From: Peribacillus acanthi
Lineage (GTDB): Bacteria; Bacillota; Bacilli; Bacillales; DSM-1321
NCBI RefSeq assembly: GCF_003073175.1
Contig: NZ_QBBX01000006.1
Coordinates: 171,515 to 235,514, forward strand
Length of the DNA: 64,000 nucleotides
Reading direction: 5' to 3'
Position numbers and translations under genes: made by a program. Positions 1 through 8,975 of the stretch are shown piece after piece; positions within the stretch are counted from its first letter, which is position 1, and every line of letters begins with the position of its first letter. The notes under the pieces were generated by a model. That model saw only the letters and a program-made list of their open reading frames with translations, was not told where the DNA came from and made no database searches.

Positions 1-647
1 GGTAGTACCACCTTCACAATTGTTTGAAAACGTGAACTACCAAGTGCATAACTAGCTTCTCTTAATTCACTTGGGACAGCCATTATCGCATCATCACTAA
101 TTCTTGCGATCGTCGGTAAGACCATCAAGGTCAGGACTAAAGATGCAGCTAATAAACCATCCCCCATTATTGCACCAGTAGCATCCATTAATAAAGGGAT
201 TAGTATTGTTAAACCTAGATACCCATAAATGATGGATGGGATTCCAACCAATAAATCAAGTAGTGGGCGAATGACTCCCTTTAACCAACCCGGGGCTATT
301 TCTACAATAAATATAGCTATAGCAAGAGAAATTGGAACAGCAATTACCATAGTCAAAGCAGTTAATGACAATGTCCCTATGATAAATATTGCTGCACCAT
401 ATTTTTCTGTGTAAGGATCCCAGGTGGTTGAAAAAAAGTACTCTGTGATGGACACATCCTTAAATACTAATAAGCCTGTTTTACCAATAAAAATAACGAT
501 AGATAATAATACTAAACCAAGTAAAAAGGCACTTATGAAACATAGTATCTTAAATACAGAGTTTGAAAGATACTTTGCTTTTATTTTTTTATGTAGTAAA
601 TGATTGACGGGTAAGTGAGTTTTTAATTCGTGTTCAAGTTTAGCCAT
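1..647 (-). CDS. pstC: Phosphate ABC transporter permease PstC (3' end outside window)
   Basis: Reading from CAT at 645-647, preceded by a CGGAGG ribosome site, gives a 215-residue open frame that runs off the window edge. It begins MAKLEHELK, has a first membrane segment near residues 30-55, and then the binding-protein-dependent permease pattern including LLVGIPSIIYGYLGL and ELREASYALGSSRF, the EAA-loop region that contacts the ATPase. Family knowledge: PstC pairs with PstA to form the inner-membrane channel for phosphate, fed by PstS and driven by PstB. It lies 79 bp downstream of pstS on the same strand, so one operon is likely; pstA and pstB should lie beyond position 1. Confidence 0.93.
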   Translation of the reverse strand, partial: MAKLEHELKTHLPVNHLLHKKIKAKYLSNSVFKILCFISAFLLGLVLLSIVIFIGKTGLLVFKDVSITEYFFSTTWDPYTEKYGAAIFIIGTLSLTALTMVIAVPISLAIAIFIVEIAPGWLKGVIRPLLDLLVGIPSIIYGYLGLTILIPLLMDATGAIMGDGLLAASLVLTLMVLPTIARISDDAIMAVPSELREASYALGSSRFQTIVKVVL

Positions 648-669
648 AAAACCTCCGAAAATTAACTGA

Positions 670-694
670 ATGCCAGCCCTATTCGGACTGGCAT
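670..694 (-). terminator. Intercistronic hairpin between pstS and pstC
   Basis: ATGCCAG and CTGGCAT pair across a short loop (7 bp, a mismatch, then 2 more pairs) in the gap after the pstS stop. There is no long T-tract. Inference: a partial terminator or 3' mRNA stabiliser that would give more PstS than permease, as is common in binding-protein operons. Confidence 0.55.
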
Positions 695-726
695 CTTTTA
701 TATGAGAGAGAGGGGAAAACCAGAGA

Positions 727-1593
727 TTATTTTACTTTACTGATTGGAACGAACTTTAATGTTTTTAATGAACCATTTTGGAATTTGCTGCTTTGCATAT
801 ATTTGATAAATGCTGCTGCAGCACCTTTAGGCTCGCCTTTTGTTAAAAGGTAACCATAACCCCAAACCGTATATTTACCATTGATTACGTTATCAACCGT
901 TGCAGGGACACCATTGTAAGCCAAAGCCTTAATGTTTCCTTTTACATAAGCTAAGTCTGTGAAGCCAATTGCATTTGGATTAGATTCTACAGCTGAAGCC
1001 ATCTCACCACTTTTTCCAACTTCTTTATAATTACCGCCAGACATGAAGCTTGAGCCTTTTAATGCCTTCATTTGATAGTTTACACGTGTTCCAGAACCAC
1101 TTTTTCGGTTAACAACCACGATTTCTTCATCCTTGCCGCCTACTTGCTTCCAGTTCTTAATTTTTCCTGAAAAGATGTCTTGTAGTTGTTTTGTAGTCAA
1201 GCTTTTTACAGGATTTTCTTTATTAACGATTGTTGCAAATGGGATAACCGCAATTTTATGTGCCTTTAGTCCGCTGAATGCTTTATACCCAGGAACTGAT
1301 TGAGTCGCATCCCAGTCACATGCACCTAGAGTAGCAGACCCTTTCAATACTGATTGTGGACCAGCAATGGATGAAGAACCTGAAACGGAAATTGAAACTC
1401 TTGGATTTAGCTTTGTGAATTCTTTTTTAGCCTGGTTAGTCAACGGAAGAAGAGCTGTTGACCCAGCAATGACTACCTTACCAGAAACAGATGCTGCTTC
1501 TGCTTTTTCGGTAAAACCACCAAAAGTTAAACCAACTGTTGCCACAACTGCCATAGTTGCAACCGATAAGCGTTTTAAAAGATTGAACTTCAT
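727..1593 (-). CDS. pstS: Phosphate ABC transporter substrate-binding protein PstS
   Basis: 288 residues. An N-terminal signal peptide ends in AEAA (about residue 34), followed by the PstS fold: GSTALLPL near residue 44 and NRKSGSGTRVNY near 160, which forms the phosphate pocket. It captures phosphate outside the cell and hands it to PstC/PstA. Oddity seen in the sequence: the signal peptide has an AxA-type cleavage site and no lipobox cysteine, whereas Bacillus PstS proteins are normally lipid-anchored. The only cysteine is in the mature domain (LGACDWD). It lies 23 bp after the secreted 593-residue gene and upstream of pstC, so it probably belongs to one Pho-controlled transcript. Confidence 0.93.
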   Translation of the reverse strand: MKFNLLKRLSVATMAVVATVGLTFGGFTEKAEAASVSGKVVIAGSTALLPLTNQAKKEFTKLNPRVSISVSGSSSIAGPQSVLKGSATLGACDWDATQSVPGYKAFSGLKAHKIAVIPFATIVNKENPVKSLTTKQLQDIFSGKIKNWKQVGGKDEEIVVVNRKSGSGTRVNYQMKALKGSSFMSGGNYKEVGKSGEMASAVESNPNAIGFTDLAYVKGNIKALAYNGVPATVDNVINGKYTVWGYGYLLTKGEPKGAAAAFIKYMQSSKFQNGSLKTLKFVPISKVK

Positions 1594-1616
1594 GTTTGAA
1601 ATCTCCTTTTGTAATA

Positions 1617-3398
1617 TTATTTAGTTAATGTTTCAAAAGAACCATTCTTATAAACTAGTACTCTCTCACCATTGTCACTTGCAACAGTAACAGCTATTTT
1701 TCCATCATTCGATATAGTAAATGAAGTAAGGTCTAACGATGTAGAAACTACCTTAGTTAAGCTTTTGTTTGTTGGATTCACTTGGTAAATGCTTGATCCA
1801 TTAGTCTCAGCTACTAAAATCATAATTTTTCCCTGTGACGTTACTATTGTTGAAAGAATGTCCTTGTTTGTTACAAGAGCAGTCAACTTTTGATTTTTGC
1901 CGATCATGTAAAGGATTGGTGTGTTTTCACCTTCTACATCATAGCTTGTGAAAACTACTGACCCATCAAGCAAGAACGCGGAGTTAGCTTTGTTGTCAAT
2001 TGTATTAGTTAGGATGACTGGCTTAATTTCTGTTGCAGTTAAATCCAAGACGTTAATCTGAGGCTCAGTATCTTTTAAATCGATATTATCGACATCTGTA
2101 TTTCCTTCAGAATCTGGTGTTGTATAATTTGTTTTTCCTTCTTTACCTACTGTATAAATCACGTTCTTTTCATCTGCAGAAAGTTTTAGGTTCGTCTTAT
2201 AGGTAAAAGAATCTGTGTACACCGTTTTAATTGTTCCATCTGCTAGATTAACAGTCGCGATGTCTTTTGTTTCTTTGCCTTTGAAGAAGTAAATCTTTTG
2301 ACCATCTTTCGTCCAAACAAATTCAAACTTTTCGTTATCATCTTTTTCATTTAAAGGAGAAACCTGCTTAGTTGTTAGATCCATAAGATAGATAAAGCCT
2401 GATTCATTCGTGAATACTGCTTTTTTTCCATCAGGTGAAACGGATACTTCAGTTCCATTAATATCTACTAAAGCTTTTTTACTGACCGTATCTAATATGT
2501 AAGAACGAGAATCCGTTTCCGTTTCATTCGTTACTAGAACCGTAGAGCCATTCACCCAATTCGGGTTATAGGTGTCACCACTCATCAAAGGAGTTTTGGC
2601 AATAAATCCACCATTTTCAGCTATTGCCTCTCCACCTAGAGCAGATACGATATCCTTTAATTCTGTGTAGACTGTCCCTTTTGATAACAGTGGAAATCCG
2701 TTAACCTTGACAGATTTCCCATTTTTCATCAATATGTTTTGGTGCAAATTCATAGTGATCGCTGTTCCTGGTTTAGAAACCATTACACTACTGTTTTTGT
2801 CGATTTTCACGGTTGCTCCGAACAATTTAGCGATATCTTGAACGGAATAAAGCTGTTTTCCACTTAATTTGACTGCCTTTACTGTTGTTGATGTGCCTTC
2901 AACGTTAAGTTTGGCCGTTTCAAATTTAATCGGTCCATTTGTTGATATTAGTAGACCATTGTCTATTAATATATCTCCACCTAACGCCTGTAAGAAAGTT
3001 TTCGCATCCCCAAATAGCGACTTTCCTATTTGTTTAGGTGGAAATGTTAACTTTACTTTTTTTCCATTTACTAGAGCAGTAGTTGAGTTTGATTTTAAAA
3101 CGATTGAATACTTTTTATTCCCACTAATTTTTGTAGTGGTGAATGTTTTTGTTTTTACGTCATATGTAACATTTGCAGCCATGAAGCCAGCTAATTGATT
3201 TAAGGAATATTGCTTATGTTTGTTTGACATTGCATACTGAATTTCTTTTGCAATACCTGTGACAATGGCTTTTTCTTTAAGGACACCTTGTGCTTGCTGT
3301 ACAGTTGCTGCCTTCACACTTCCTAGCAAACTAGGTGTATAAGCACTTCCAACTAACACAGCAGAAGCAATGACCAAACTTGATATTGGACGCTTCAT
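1617..3398 (-). CDS. Secreted copper-amine-oxidase-N-domain / beta-propeller protein
   Basis: 593 residues with a signal peptide ending near SVKAA (residue 32). Two copper amine oxidase N-terminal-like domains follow (residues about 100-160 with VNGKKVKLTFPP and ALGGDILIDNG, and about 170-270 with VNGFPLLSKGTVYTELKDI). From about 280 to the end there are short beta-strand repeats of the WD40/TolB type (NPNWVNGSTVLVTN, VSVSPDGKKAVFTN, FVWTKDGQKIYFF). CAO-N domains are common in cell-wall proteins of Firmicutes and are not catalytic. It is the first gene behind the Pho-like promoter, only 23 bp before pstS. Its role in phosphate uptake is unknown; a wall scaffold that keeps the unanchored PstS near the cell is speculation. 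Confidence 0.8.
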   Translation of the reverse strand: MKRPISSLVIASAVLVGSAYTPSLLGSVKAATVQQAQGVLKEKAIVTGIAKEIQYAMSNKHKQYSLNQLAGFMAANVTYDVKTKTFTTTKISGNKKYSIVLKSNSTTALVNGKKVKLTFPPKQIGKSLFGDAKTFLQALGGDILIDNGLLISTNGPIKFETAKLNVEGTSTTVKAVKLSGKQLYSVQDIAKLFGATVKIDKNSSVMVSKPGTAITMNLHQNILMKNGKSVKVNGFPLLSKGTVYTELKDIVSALGGEAIAENGGFIAKTPLMSGDTYNPNWVNGSTVLVTNETETDSRSYILDTVSKKALVDINGTEVSVSPDGKKAVFTNESGFIYLMDLTTKQVSPLNEKDDNEKFEFVWTKDGQKIYFFKGKETKDIATVNLADGTIKTVYTDSFTYKTNLKLSADEKNVIYTVGKEGKTNYTTPDSEGNTDVDNIDLKDTEPQINVLDLTATEIKPVILTNTIDNKANSAFLLDGSVVFTSYDVEGENTPILYMIGKNQKLTALVTNKDILSTIVTSQGKIMILVAETNGSSIYQVNPTNKSLTKVVSTSLDLTSFTISNDGKIAVTVASDNGERVLVYKNGSFETLTK

Positions 3399-3494
3399 TC
3401 AAATTCCTCCGTATCTTTCTTGATATAGATATACTCGTGACTATTGCCCCCCTGAAAACTGTGTGTCCACCTCCAAATTGACTAATCTGAGAGT

Positions 3495-3579
3495 ATTATA
3501 TTTCCAATTTATTAAGTGGATATGAATTTAACATGAAGAATGTAAATTTATATTGTTCGAATTTGTAAAACACTGTAAA
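3495..3579 (-). promoter_or_regulatory. Pho-type promoter upstream of the pst operon
   Basis: On the minus strand TTTACA-type hexamers occur at 3574-3579, 3564-3569 and 3541-3546, with a weaker CGAACA at 3554-3559 (10-13 bp spacing), upstream of a TATAAT at 3495-3500. Direct repeats of TT(A/T/C)ACA with roughly 11-bp period are the PhoP-binding pattern of Bacillus. This fits phosphate-starvation control of the downstream genes. Confidence 0.65.
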
Positions 3580-3600
3580 TTTTTAGAACATTACCAAAAT

Positions 3601-3631
3601 AAAAAAATCCAGCTTCGTCATGAAAACTGGA
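3601..3631 (-). terminator. Terminator after the TPR gene
   Basis: On the minus strand TCCAG and CTGGA form a short stem immediately followed by T7. Confidence 0.7.
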
Positions 3632-3656
3632 CTTCTACTAATTTATTGATATTACC

Positions 3657-4124
3657 TTAACTTAACAGGTCTTCTTTAACAGACTGTAACTTTCTAAAAC
3701 CTTTATCATAGCTCTGCCTTTCTAATAATTGATCTAAAAGTGCAATGGCGTCTTCTCTTCTCCCAGCTCGGACATATGCATCAATGACTTTTTCGTATTG
3801 TTTATCATATGGGTATTTTTCCGTTTGTGCTAATTCAAAGGCTTTATCAAAGTAAGGAGCCGCTTTCTCGTAGTCATTCAATGTAAGATACGTCCCACCA
3901 ATATTAAAATTCAAGTCCGCCCTCTCAAGATTAGTAAGGGTGTCTAGTTCTAAGGCTTTTTGCTTTACTTCAATGGCTTCATGGTATTTCTTCTTCATCT
4001 CCAAATCAAAAGCACGGTCACGGAAGTGCTTATATTTCGTAAGTGGCCTTTTCCTTTTATATACGCTACGAATGATAACTAAACCGATCAACAAAAAAAG
4101 CATCCAGAAATAAGGGTTGTCCAT
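3657..4124 (-). CDS. Membrane-anchored TPR protein
   Basis: 155 residues. One N-terminal membrane segment (residues about 4-20, MLFLLIGLVIIRSVY) followed by basic residues, so the rest should face the cytoplasm. Helical pairs at about 35-60, 68-95 (ADLNFNIGGTYLTLNDYEKA) and 108-135 match tetratricopeptide repeats, which mediate protein-protein contacts. It stands alone with its own terminator. No partner can be named; conserved small TPR proteins of this layout are common in Bacillus. Confidence 0.7.
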   Translation of the reverse strand: MDNPYFWMLFLLIGLVIIRSVYKRKRPLTKYKHFRDRAFDLEMKKKYHEAIEVKQKALELDTLTNLERADLNFNIGGTYLTLNDYEKAAPYFDKAFELAQTEKYPYDKQYEKVIDAYVRAGRREDAIALLDQLLERQSYDKGFRKLQSVKEDLLS

Positions 4125-4201
4125 TCATACACCTACTAGGGAAAGAATAAATAATTCTAGTATCGCCACTTTTTTTTATTCGTAAGCGTATTTAATAAAA
4201 C

Positions 4202-4230
4202 AAAAAAAAGACAAGCAGTGAGTGCCTGTC
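4202..4230 (-). terminator. Terminator after nhaC
   Basis: GACAGGCA and TGCTTGTC pair (one G-U) over a 5-nt loop, followed on the minus strand by a T8 run. Confidence 0.8.
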
Positions 4231-4306
4231 TATTATCGGGATGCATATTCTCTTCTTAACATCGATATGAGATAAAGACGAATTTAATTATCATTGCAAT
4301 CACTCT

Positions 4307-5632
4307 TTATCCAACTTGAACCCTTTTCTTTCCATACCAATCTTTACTGTATGCGTAAAGGATCGTGGCAAGCGGTGATAACCAAATGAAAAGAGCATAC
4401 GGCGCATAGGCTAGCACATCAACCTTAACGATGGATGCAGATACGACCGCTAATAAGCTCCAAGGTACAATCCCTGCAAAAAGCAAGACTGTATCGCTGA
4501 TGATTCGGCTCAAATTACTTACCCCAGCCTCCTTCCATTCCTCCTTCAACGTATTGCCCGCAATAATGATGGGAAAAGATTGGTTAGGCGAAACGATGGA
4601 GAGAAGTGCGCCAAATTTTACAGATTGGACAGTATGTCTACCAAGGGAACTTTGTTTTCCTTCTGAATGTAATTTCAATTGGTCTAGAAGATGATAATCC
4701 TCCAACCACTGTGTAAAAATCGCGGTTAAAGCAACAAAAAGAATGAAGTTCAATGAACCTCCCAGTCCTCCAACTGGCTTGATCCCACCCCAGATATTAG
4801 TCAATAATTCAAAGAAATTTATTTGGTACAGTAATGTATTCAATAAAAACGACACAATAAGACTATATATGAAACTATGAATCAACTTCATTCTTAATAA
4901 TAAGCAACCTATCAAAACCACAACAGGTAAAAGAGAAATCATGTGCTGTCCTGTGAATTGCTGGACGAAAAGGGTCGTGAATAATGTTTTTTCTACCGTT
5001 AAATCTAATCCGATAAACAGTATCATACAGGTCCCTATACTTAATAACGTACTTGGCATGATTGCAAAAAAGTGAGTCTTCCTAGATATACCTACAGTTG
5101 TAAGCACTAAATTGAAGGCTCCAGATAAAGGTGAGGTTCGATCACCGACAAATGCTCCGGAAATCAATGCGCCTGCAACAATCTCTATGGGTAAATCAAA
5201 TTCCATAGCCAAGTTCATGATTGGAATCCCGATGATACTTAAAGTTCCGATTGTGGAACCTAATAGCATAGAAACAAATAAAGCTATAAAAAATGCTGAC
5301 AAGAAAAAGTATTTCATTGATATCAAATGGACCGCAATGTTCGTTAGACTATCCGTAGCACCACCGGTTACTAATGAAGGCAGTAAAATGGCCAAGAATA
5401 ATAACAAAAATAATACTTCTTTATTTTTATTTAGTCCCCGGATTCCAGATTGCAAAATCTCTTTCCAAGTAGCTTTTTTCCTTCTCACAATCCAAAGAAG
5501 ATACCCTATTCCAGGCAAGATCCCAATTACCAAGGGGATACTGAATAACACCGACAGCATCAGAAATGGTATCGTACAAAGTATAAGAAAACTAATATTT
5601 CCTTCTGCAAAAGCACGTCTAGAAAAATTCAT
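4307..5632 (-). CDS. nhaC: Na+/H+ antiporter, NhaC family
   Basis: 441 residues, mostly hydrophobic with about 11-12 membrane segments. The NhaC signature GALISGAFVGDRTSPLSG is present around residues 155-175, and SPNQSFPIIIAGNTL appears in the second half, as expected of this inverted-repeat fold. Known role: exchange of cytoplasmic Na+ or another cation for H+ under alkaline or saline stress; some members carry organic acids or amines instead, so the substrate is not certain. Single gene with its own terminator. Confidence 0.85.
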   Translation of the reverse strand: MNFSRRAFAEGNISFLILCTIPFLMLSVLFSIPLVIGILPGIGYLLWIVRRKKATWKEILQSGIRGLNKNKEVLFLLLFLAILLPSLVTGGATDSLTNIAVHLISMKYFFLSAFFIALFVSMLLGSTIGTLSIIGIPIMNLAMEFDLPIEIVAGALISGAFVGDRTSPLSGAFNLVLTTVGISRKTHFFAIMPSTLLSIGTCMILFIGLDLTVEKTLFTTLFVQQFTGQHMISLLPVVVLIGCLLLRMKLIHSFIYSLIVSFLLNTLLYQINFFELLTNIWGGIKPVGGLGGSLNFILFVALTAIFTQWLEDYHLLDQLKLHSEGKQSSLGRHTVQSVKFGALLSIVSPNQSFPIIIAGNTLKEEWKEAGVSNLSRIISDTVLLFAGIVPWSLLAVVSASIVKVDVLAYAPYALFIWLSPLATILYAYSKDWYGKKRVQVG

Positions 5633-5827
5633 CTATTTATAACTCCTAAGTCTTCCTATTATGTATGAGGAGGTGACTCGTTTGGCCGTGTCCCTCCTCA
5701 AAATCTCCCCAAAAATGCTATCTATCTTAAAGAATCCATACCATAATCTATTTCAAATAAATTTAACTCTTCCCTTCTGATACTACCATATACCTTTTAC
5801 ACAGAGATATCGCAATCTCATAATCTC

Positions 5828-5926
5828 TTAATGAAATAACAATGATATTACCACCACTACCCCAATATACACTCCAGCCAAAATAATATTATTACCTGCA
5901 TGGACAAAGTTATTTACAAGCTTCAT
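5828..5926 (-). CDS. Putative 32-residue membrane peptide
   Basis: ATG at 5926 lies 8 nt after GGAGTG and opens a 32-codon frame ending in TAA. The peptide starts MKLVNNFVHAGNN and is then almost wholly hydrophobic (ILAGVYIGVVVVISLL), one membrane span. The good ribosome site and the clean amphipathic-then-hydrophobic layout argue for a real gene. I do not recognise the family, and chance cannot be excluded at this size. Confidence 0.45.
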   Translation of the reverse strand: MKLVNNFVHAGNNIILAGVYIGVVVVISLLFH

Positions 5927-6227
5927 ATTAGTTCACTCCATTAATATAGAATAAATTTCTATTTGTTTCCATTTTATGCAGAAAACACTGATTATTAAAC
6001 GTATAATGGATGTAAGTTTCCTACGACTTTAGGTGTAGGAACAGGGCAGTTTTATCCCAACATTATGAGGTAATACTACTAGTAATTCCTGCCTTTTAGA
6101 TTGCTACCACAAATACGATAAAAAGCCACACCTTATACCAGGATTAGCACTAGTGGTATTTCTACCTAAAATAACTACCCTATTAAAAGTATAGATAGTT
6201 TTTTCTTCATTACATTTTTTCCCCATG

Positions 6228-6255
6228 AAAAAAAGAGCTGCAATTTGCAACTCCT
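6228..6255 (-). terminator. Terminator of the regulator-acetyltransferase pair
   Basis: GAGTTGCA and TGCAGCTC (one G-U pair) with a short loop, followed on the minus strand by T7. Confidence 0.8.
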
Positions 6256-6276
6256 TGTTTCTATTTATAATACAAT

Positions 6277-6756
6277 TTAAGCCTCCTGCTTCACCTTCAA
6301 CCGATATACGTGCTCATCATGATGGGCTTTGAAGATTTCACCTGTAGGCTCAAATCCTAGCTTTTTGTAGAGATGGATGGCAGCTTTGTTGAATGGAATA
6401 ACAGTTAGATAGATTTCGTTGCAGTTATCCAGATTAGCTACCATGTCATCCAGGATAAGTTGCATGGCTGGTACTCCATATCCTTTACCTTGGAACTGGT
6501 GTCCAAGCATCATGCTTACCATTTCGTAGCGATTGTTTTCTGAATCGAGTCCGTAGGTACCGAATCCAATCAGTGTTTCACCGTCATAGATGGCACGATT
6601 CTTCCAGCCTTCGACACTCGCGAGTGCAATGAAGAAAGCATTCGATCCCACCATCGTTTCAAACAGCTGAAATTTCTTTTCCTGCTCTAGCTCTGATTTC
6701 AAATTGATGATGTCAAAAAAGTTTTGTTTCGTAACGTCTCGTAATTGCAGATTCAT
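6277..6756 (-). CDS. GNAT-family N-acetyltransferase
   Basis: 159 residues from the start MNLQLRDVTK, chosen because AAAGGGAA lies just upstream. The acetyl-CoA loop is GHQFQGKGYGVPAM (about residues 88-101), followed by IYLTVIPFNKAAIHLYKKLGF, the typical C-terminal GNAT segment. These enzymes move an acetyl group to an amine; similar Bacillus members act on polyamines, but the substrate is not shown here. It starts 14 bp after the stop of the RRNPP-type regulator, so the two are likely cotranscribed. Confidence 0.8.
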   Translation of the reverse strand: MNLQLRDVTKQNFFDIINLKSELEQEKKFQLFETMVGSNAFFIALASVEGWKNRAIYDGETLIGFGTYGLDSENNRYEMVSMMLGHQFQGKGYGVPAMQLILDDMVANLDNCNEIYLTVIPFNKAAIHLYKKLGFEPTGEIFKAHHDEHVYRLKVKQEA

Positions 6757-6769
6757 AGTATTCCCTTTC

Positions 6770-8023
6770 TTATAGGGCCTCATATAAAAATGCCGCAGCT
6801 TTTTTAAAGGCCCTCTTCTCGTAATAGTACTTTCCTAATTCCTTTGCCACTTCCTTAGCTGATGCGAGTTGCTTCTCTCTAAGACAGTAATTCAAAAGTT
6901 TATTCATCACTTTTTCAAACTTAGCATCTTCTAGCTTTAGCTTATAGAGCTTGGCTTTTAATAGACTTAATTCAATATAGCTGTAAATGATATTGTGTTC
7001 TTTTGCCATTTGATATGCCCTGTTCAAATGGTGATCAACTAAACTCCATTCCTTTAACTCCATATATATCTCAGATAGGCGTGCATGGGGGCAAATCATG
7101 TTCAGCGCTTTTCCTTGATTTTGATACACTGTGATGGTTTCTTTGAAATAGGAAATGGCGTCTTCGGTTTTCCCCATATCTCTCAGATTCAAGCCAAGAT
7201 AATAGGTGATGAACCCTTTGTTTTCGAGCACCTTTTGATTTTGGATACTCAATTGTTCCAACTGGTGCATACATTCTATTGATTTATCATATTCTCCATT
7301 TTGGTGTTGTTGGACCCCCCTTAAAGCTAACGTCTCTATTACCCAATCTGTATCTCTCATCTTTATGAAATATTGGTAAGCTTTTTCACAGTATTGCATG
7401 CTGATAGTGTGATCTTGTTTATGATGGTGATAAAGAAAACCTAAATAATACTGAAAAATGGCGACTTCTTTTTCACCCATTTGTTCTGCCCAAGGCTCCA
7501 TCCGGTTTACATAGTCCTCTGCCTTTACAAAGTCTTGGAGATGCAAAAACCGTTCTAAACATGCCCTATAGTAATAGTAGTAAGCTCCAATTAATTCTTC
7601 ACTAGAATCGTTAGGCAACACACTTAACGATAAATCATAATACTCTTTTGAAAGTTCAAGGTCTTTATCCGCATAATACATGATCAAAATACTGAATAAC
7701 CGAATCCTTATTTCTAATTCATGGTTTTCTGAAGAAATCATTTTCAAGAACAACAAATCATCCTGATTAAGTTTTTTTCTACTCCAAAAGTCATCTGCTA
7801 TATTCAAGACTTTCTCTTGGATTTTCTTCGCTTCGTTTAACACCAAAAGCGATATATCAAAGTTCTCCTGTTCAGAAATTTGCTGAAGAAAATTTTCAGA
7901 AGGAGGAATCTGTCCATTCTCGATTCGACTTAAATATGTATTGGAAGTGATACCATTAAGAAATTCATGTTGTTTTTTATTTGAATGTAGCCTAAGTTGG
8001 CGTATTCTTTCTCCTATATTCAT
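6770..8023 (-). CDS. RRNPP-type regulator: XRE helix-turn-helix plus TPR domain
   Basis: 417 residues from MNIGERIRQL. That ATG sits 7 nt after GGAGG, while the earlier in-frame ATG overlaps the ribosome site. Residues 1-60 form an XRE helix-turn-helix (KKQHEFLNGI, TYLSRIENGQIPPSE). The remainder is a chain of TPR-like helical pairs (IGAYYYYYRACLERF, ITYYLGLNLRDMGKTEDAI, LKAKLYKLKLEDAKFEKV). This is the architecture of the PlcR/NprR/Rgg (RRNPP) sensors, which bind short imported peptides. No secreted signal-peptide gene is visible nearby, so it may be an orphan receptor. It precedes a GNAT gene in an operon. Confidence 0.75.
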   Translation of the reverse strand: MNIGERIRQLRLHSNKKQHEFLNGITSNTYLSRIENGQIPPSENFLQQISEQENFDISLLVLNEAKKIQEKVLNIADDFWSRKKLNQDDLLFLKMISSENHELEIRIRLFSILIMYYADKDLELSKEYYDLSLSVLPNDSSEELIGAYYYYYRACLERFLHLQDFVKAEDYVNRMEPWAEQMGEKEVAIFQYYLGFLYHHHKQDHTISMQYCEKAYQYFIKMRDTDWVIETLALRGVQQHQNGEYDKSIECMHQLEQLSIQNQKVLENKGFITYYLGLNLRDMGKTEDAISYFKETITVYQNQGKALNMICPHARLSEIYMELKEWSLVDHHLNRAYQMAKEHNIIYSYIELSLLKAKLYKLKLEDAKFEKVMNKLLNYCLREKQLASAKEVAKELGKYYYEKRAFKKAAAFLYEAL

Positions 8024-8104
8024 TGGAACCTCCATGAATTTTAGAAATAGTCTAATAATTTGACGAAGAAAAAGTAAATAAGTTCCATAATTTTTTTTTT
8101 TTTT

Positions 8105-8900
8105 TCAAATTTTATTTGGTATTGGTACGGAAGATTTAACATTATTCGATTTCTTCTCGAAAAAAAGATAAACTAATCCAAATAATAATAGGGCCACCAT
8201 CGTCGACAACCAAGGAGTAAACAACTGCACTTTCTCATTGACGGTAAACAAGAAAATACCATCCCCAGCTTTTCCAGATACACCAAAAAACAGTCCATAC
8301 ACCACATTGATGCCAAAGTGAATTCCTGTATTCATCCAAATAGAATTCGTCTTAAAAAACGCATAAGTTAAACTTAGTCCCAATGCGAGCGAAAAAATCG
8401 TATTATTTACACTAAACCCCTCATTCCAAGCATCATCGAGTGCGTAAAGAATTAAGGCTATCAAAAATAGATATGGAAATGTCAGTTTGTCCTTGAAGAT
8501 TGCAAAAACGATTCCCCTGACCAACATATCGTTCATAAGAGATCCAAGGAAAAAGCCGATTAATACAACAAACACAGACATTACACTTTTACCAAACGGA
8601 TGTACTCCAGTTACCTCGTATCGACCGAACCATACGTACAATAGAAATAAAACCGTCCATGCCAGAAACCCTAAAAGAAAACCTGTACCGAGGTTCTTTC
8701 TCCACCCTTTAAAGAAAATAAGTCCGTAGGCTTCATCCTCTCTTGAAAAACACCTTTGAAACTAGCAAGGATAACCCTAAAAAGGAGATAAGATGGAAAA
8801 ATCGAACGATATCATTCATAGGAAAAACTTTTGGTAGTAAATAAAAATAACTCGATAAAATGAAGTACATGAATATAAATGATAGGATTGACTTTTTCAT
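8105..8900 (-). pseudogene. CPBP-family intramembrane protein, frameshifted
   Basis: ATG at 8900 with GGAG upstream encodes MKKSILSFIF and two hydrophobic stretches, then stops at TGA 8735-8733 after 55 codons. The next frame continues the same protein directly (DEAYGLIFFKGWRKNLGTG, then the open frame ending at 8105), so an extra G in GAGAGGATG (plus-strand CC at 8737-8738) explains the break. The C-terminal part has the CPBP pattern with IHFGIN, but the usual EE of motif 1 reads ND (NDMLVRG) and the motif-2 His position reads Asp (ALDDAWN). An active Rce1-like protease is therefore doubtful even if the frame is restored. Sequencing error is the alternative. Confidence 0.75.
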
Positions 8901-8975
8901 AAAAATATACTCCTCTGTAAAAATCTTAACCTCAACCAGATTTTACCACCTTTTTCCAGAGTTGTGTTAATAGAA

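Larger units (their letters stand above)
5633..6276. other. Mostly non-coding interval
   Basis: Apart from the small reading frame at 5828-5926 and the terminator at 6228-6255, I see no gene with a ribosome site, no repeat family shared with the other loci and no clear riboswitch fold in this 640-bp stretch. Confidence 0.5.

Noticed and set aside
229..414. A 61-codon plus-strand frame
   Set aside because: It is antisense to pstC, whose frame is clearly coding.
8105..8641. A separate 178-residue gene starting at a TTG
   Set aside because: The TTG has no ribosome site and the sequence is the direct continuation of the frame from ATG 8900, so it was merged into the frameshifted CPBP gene.
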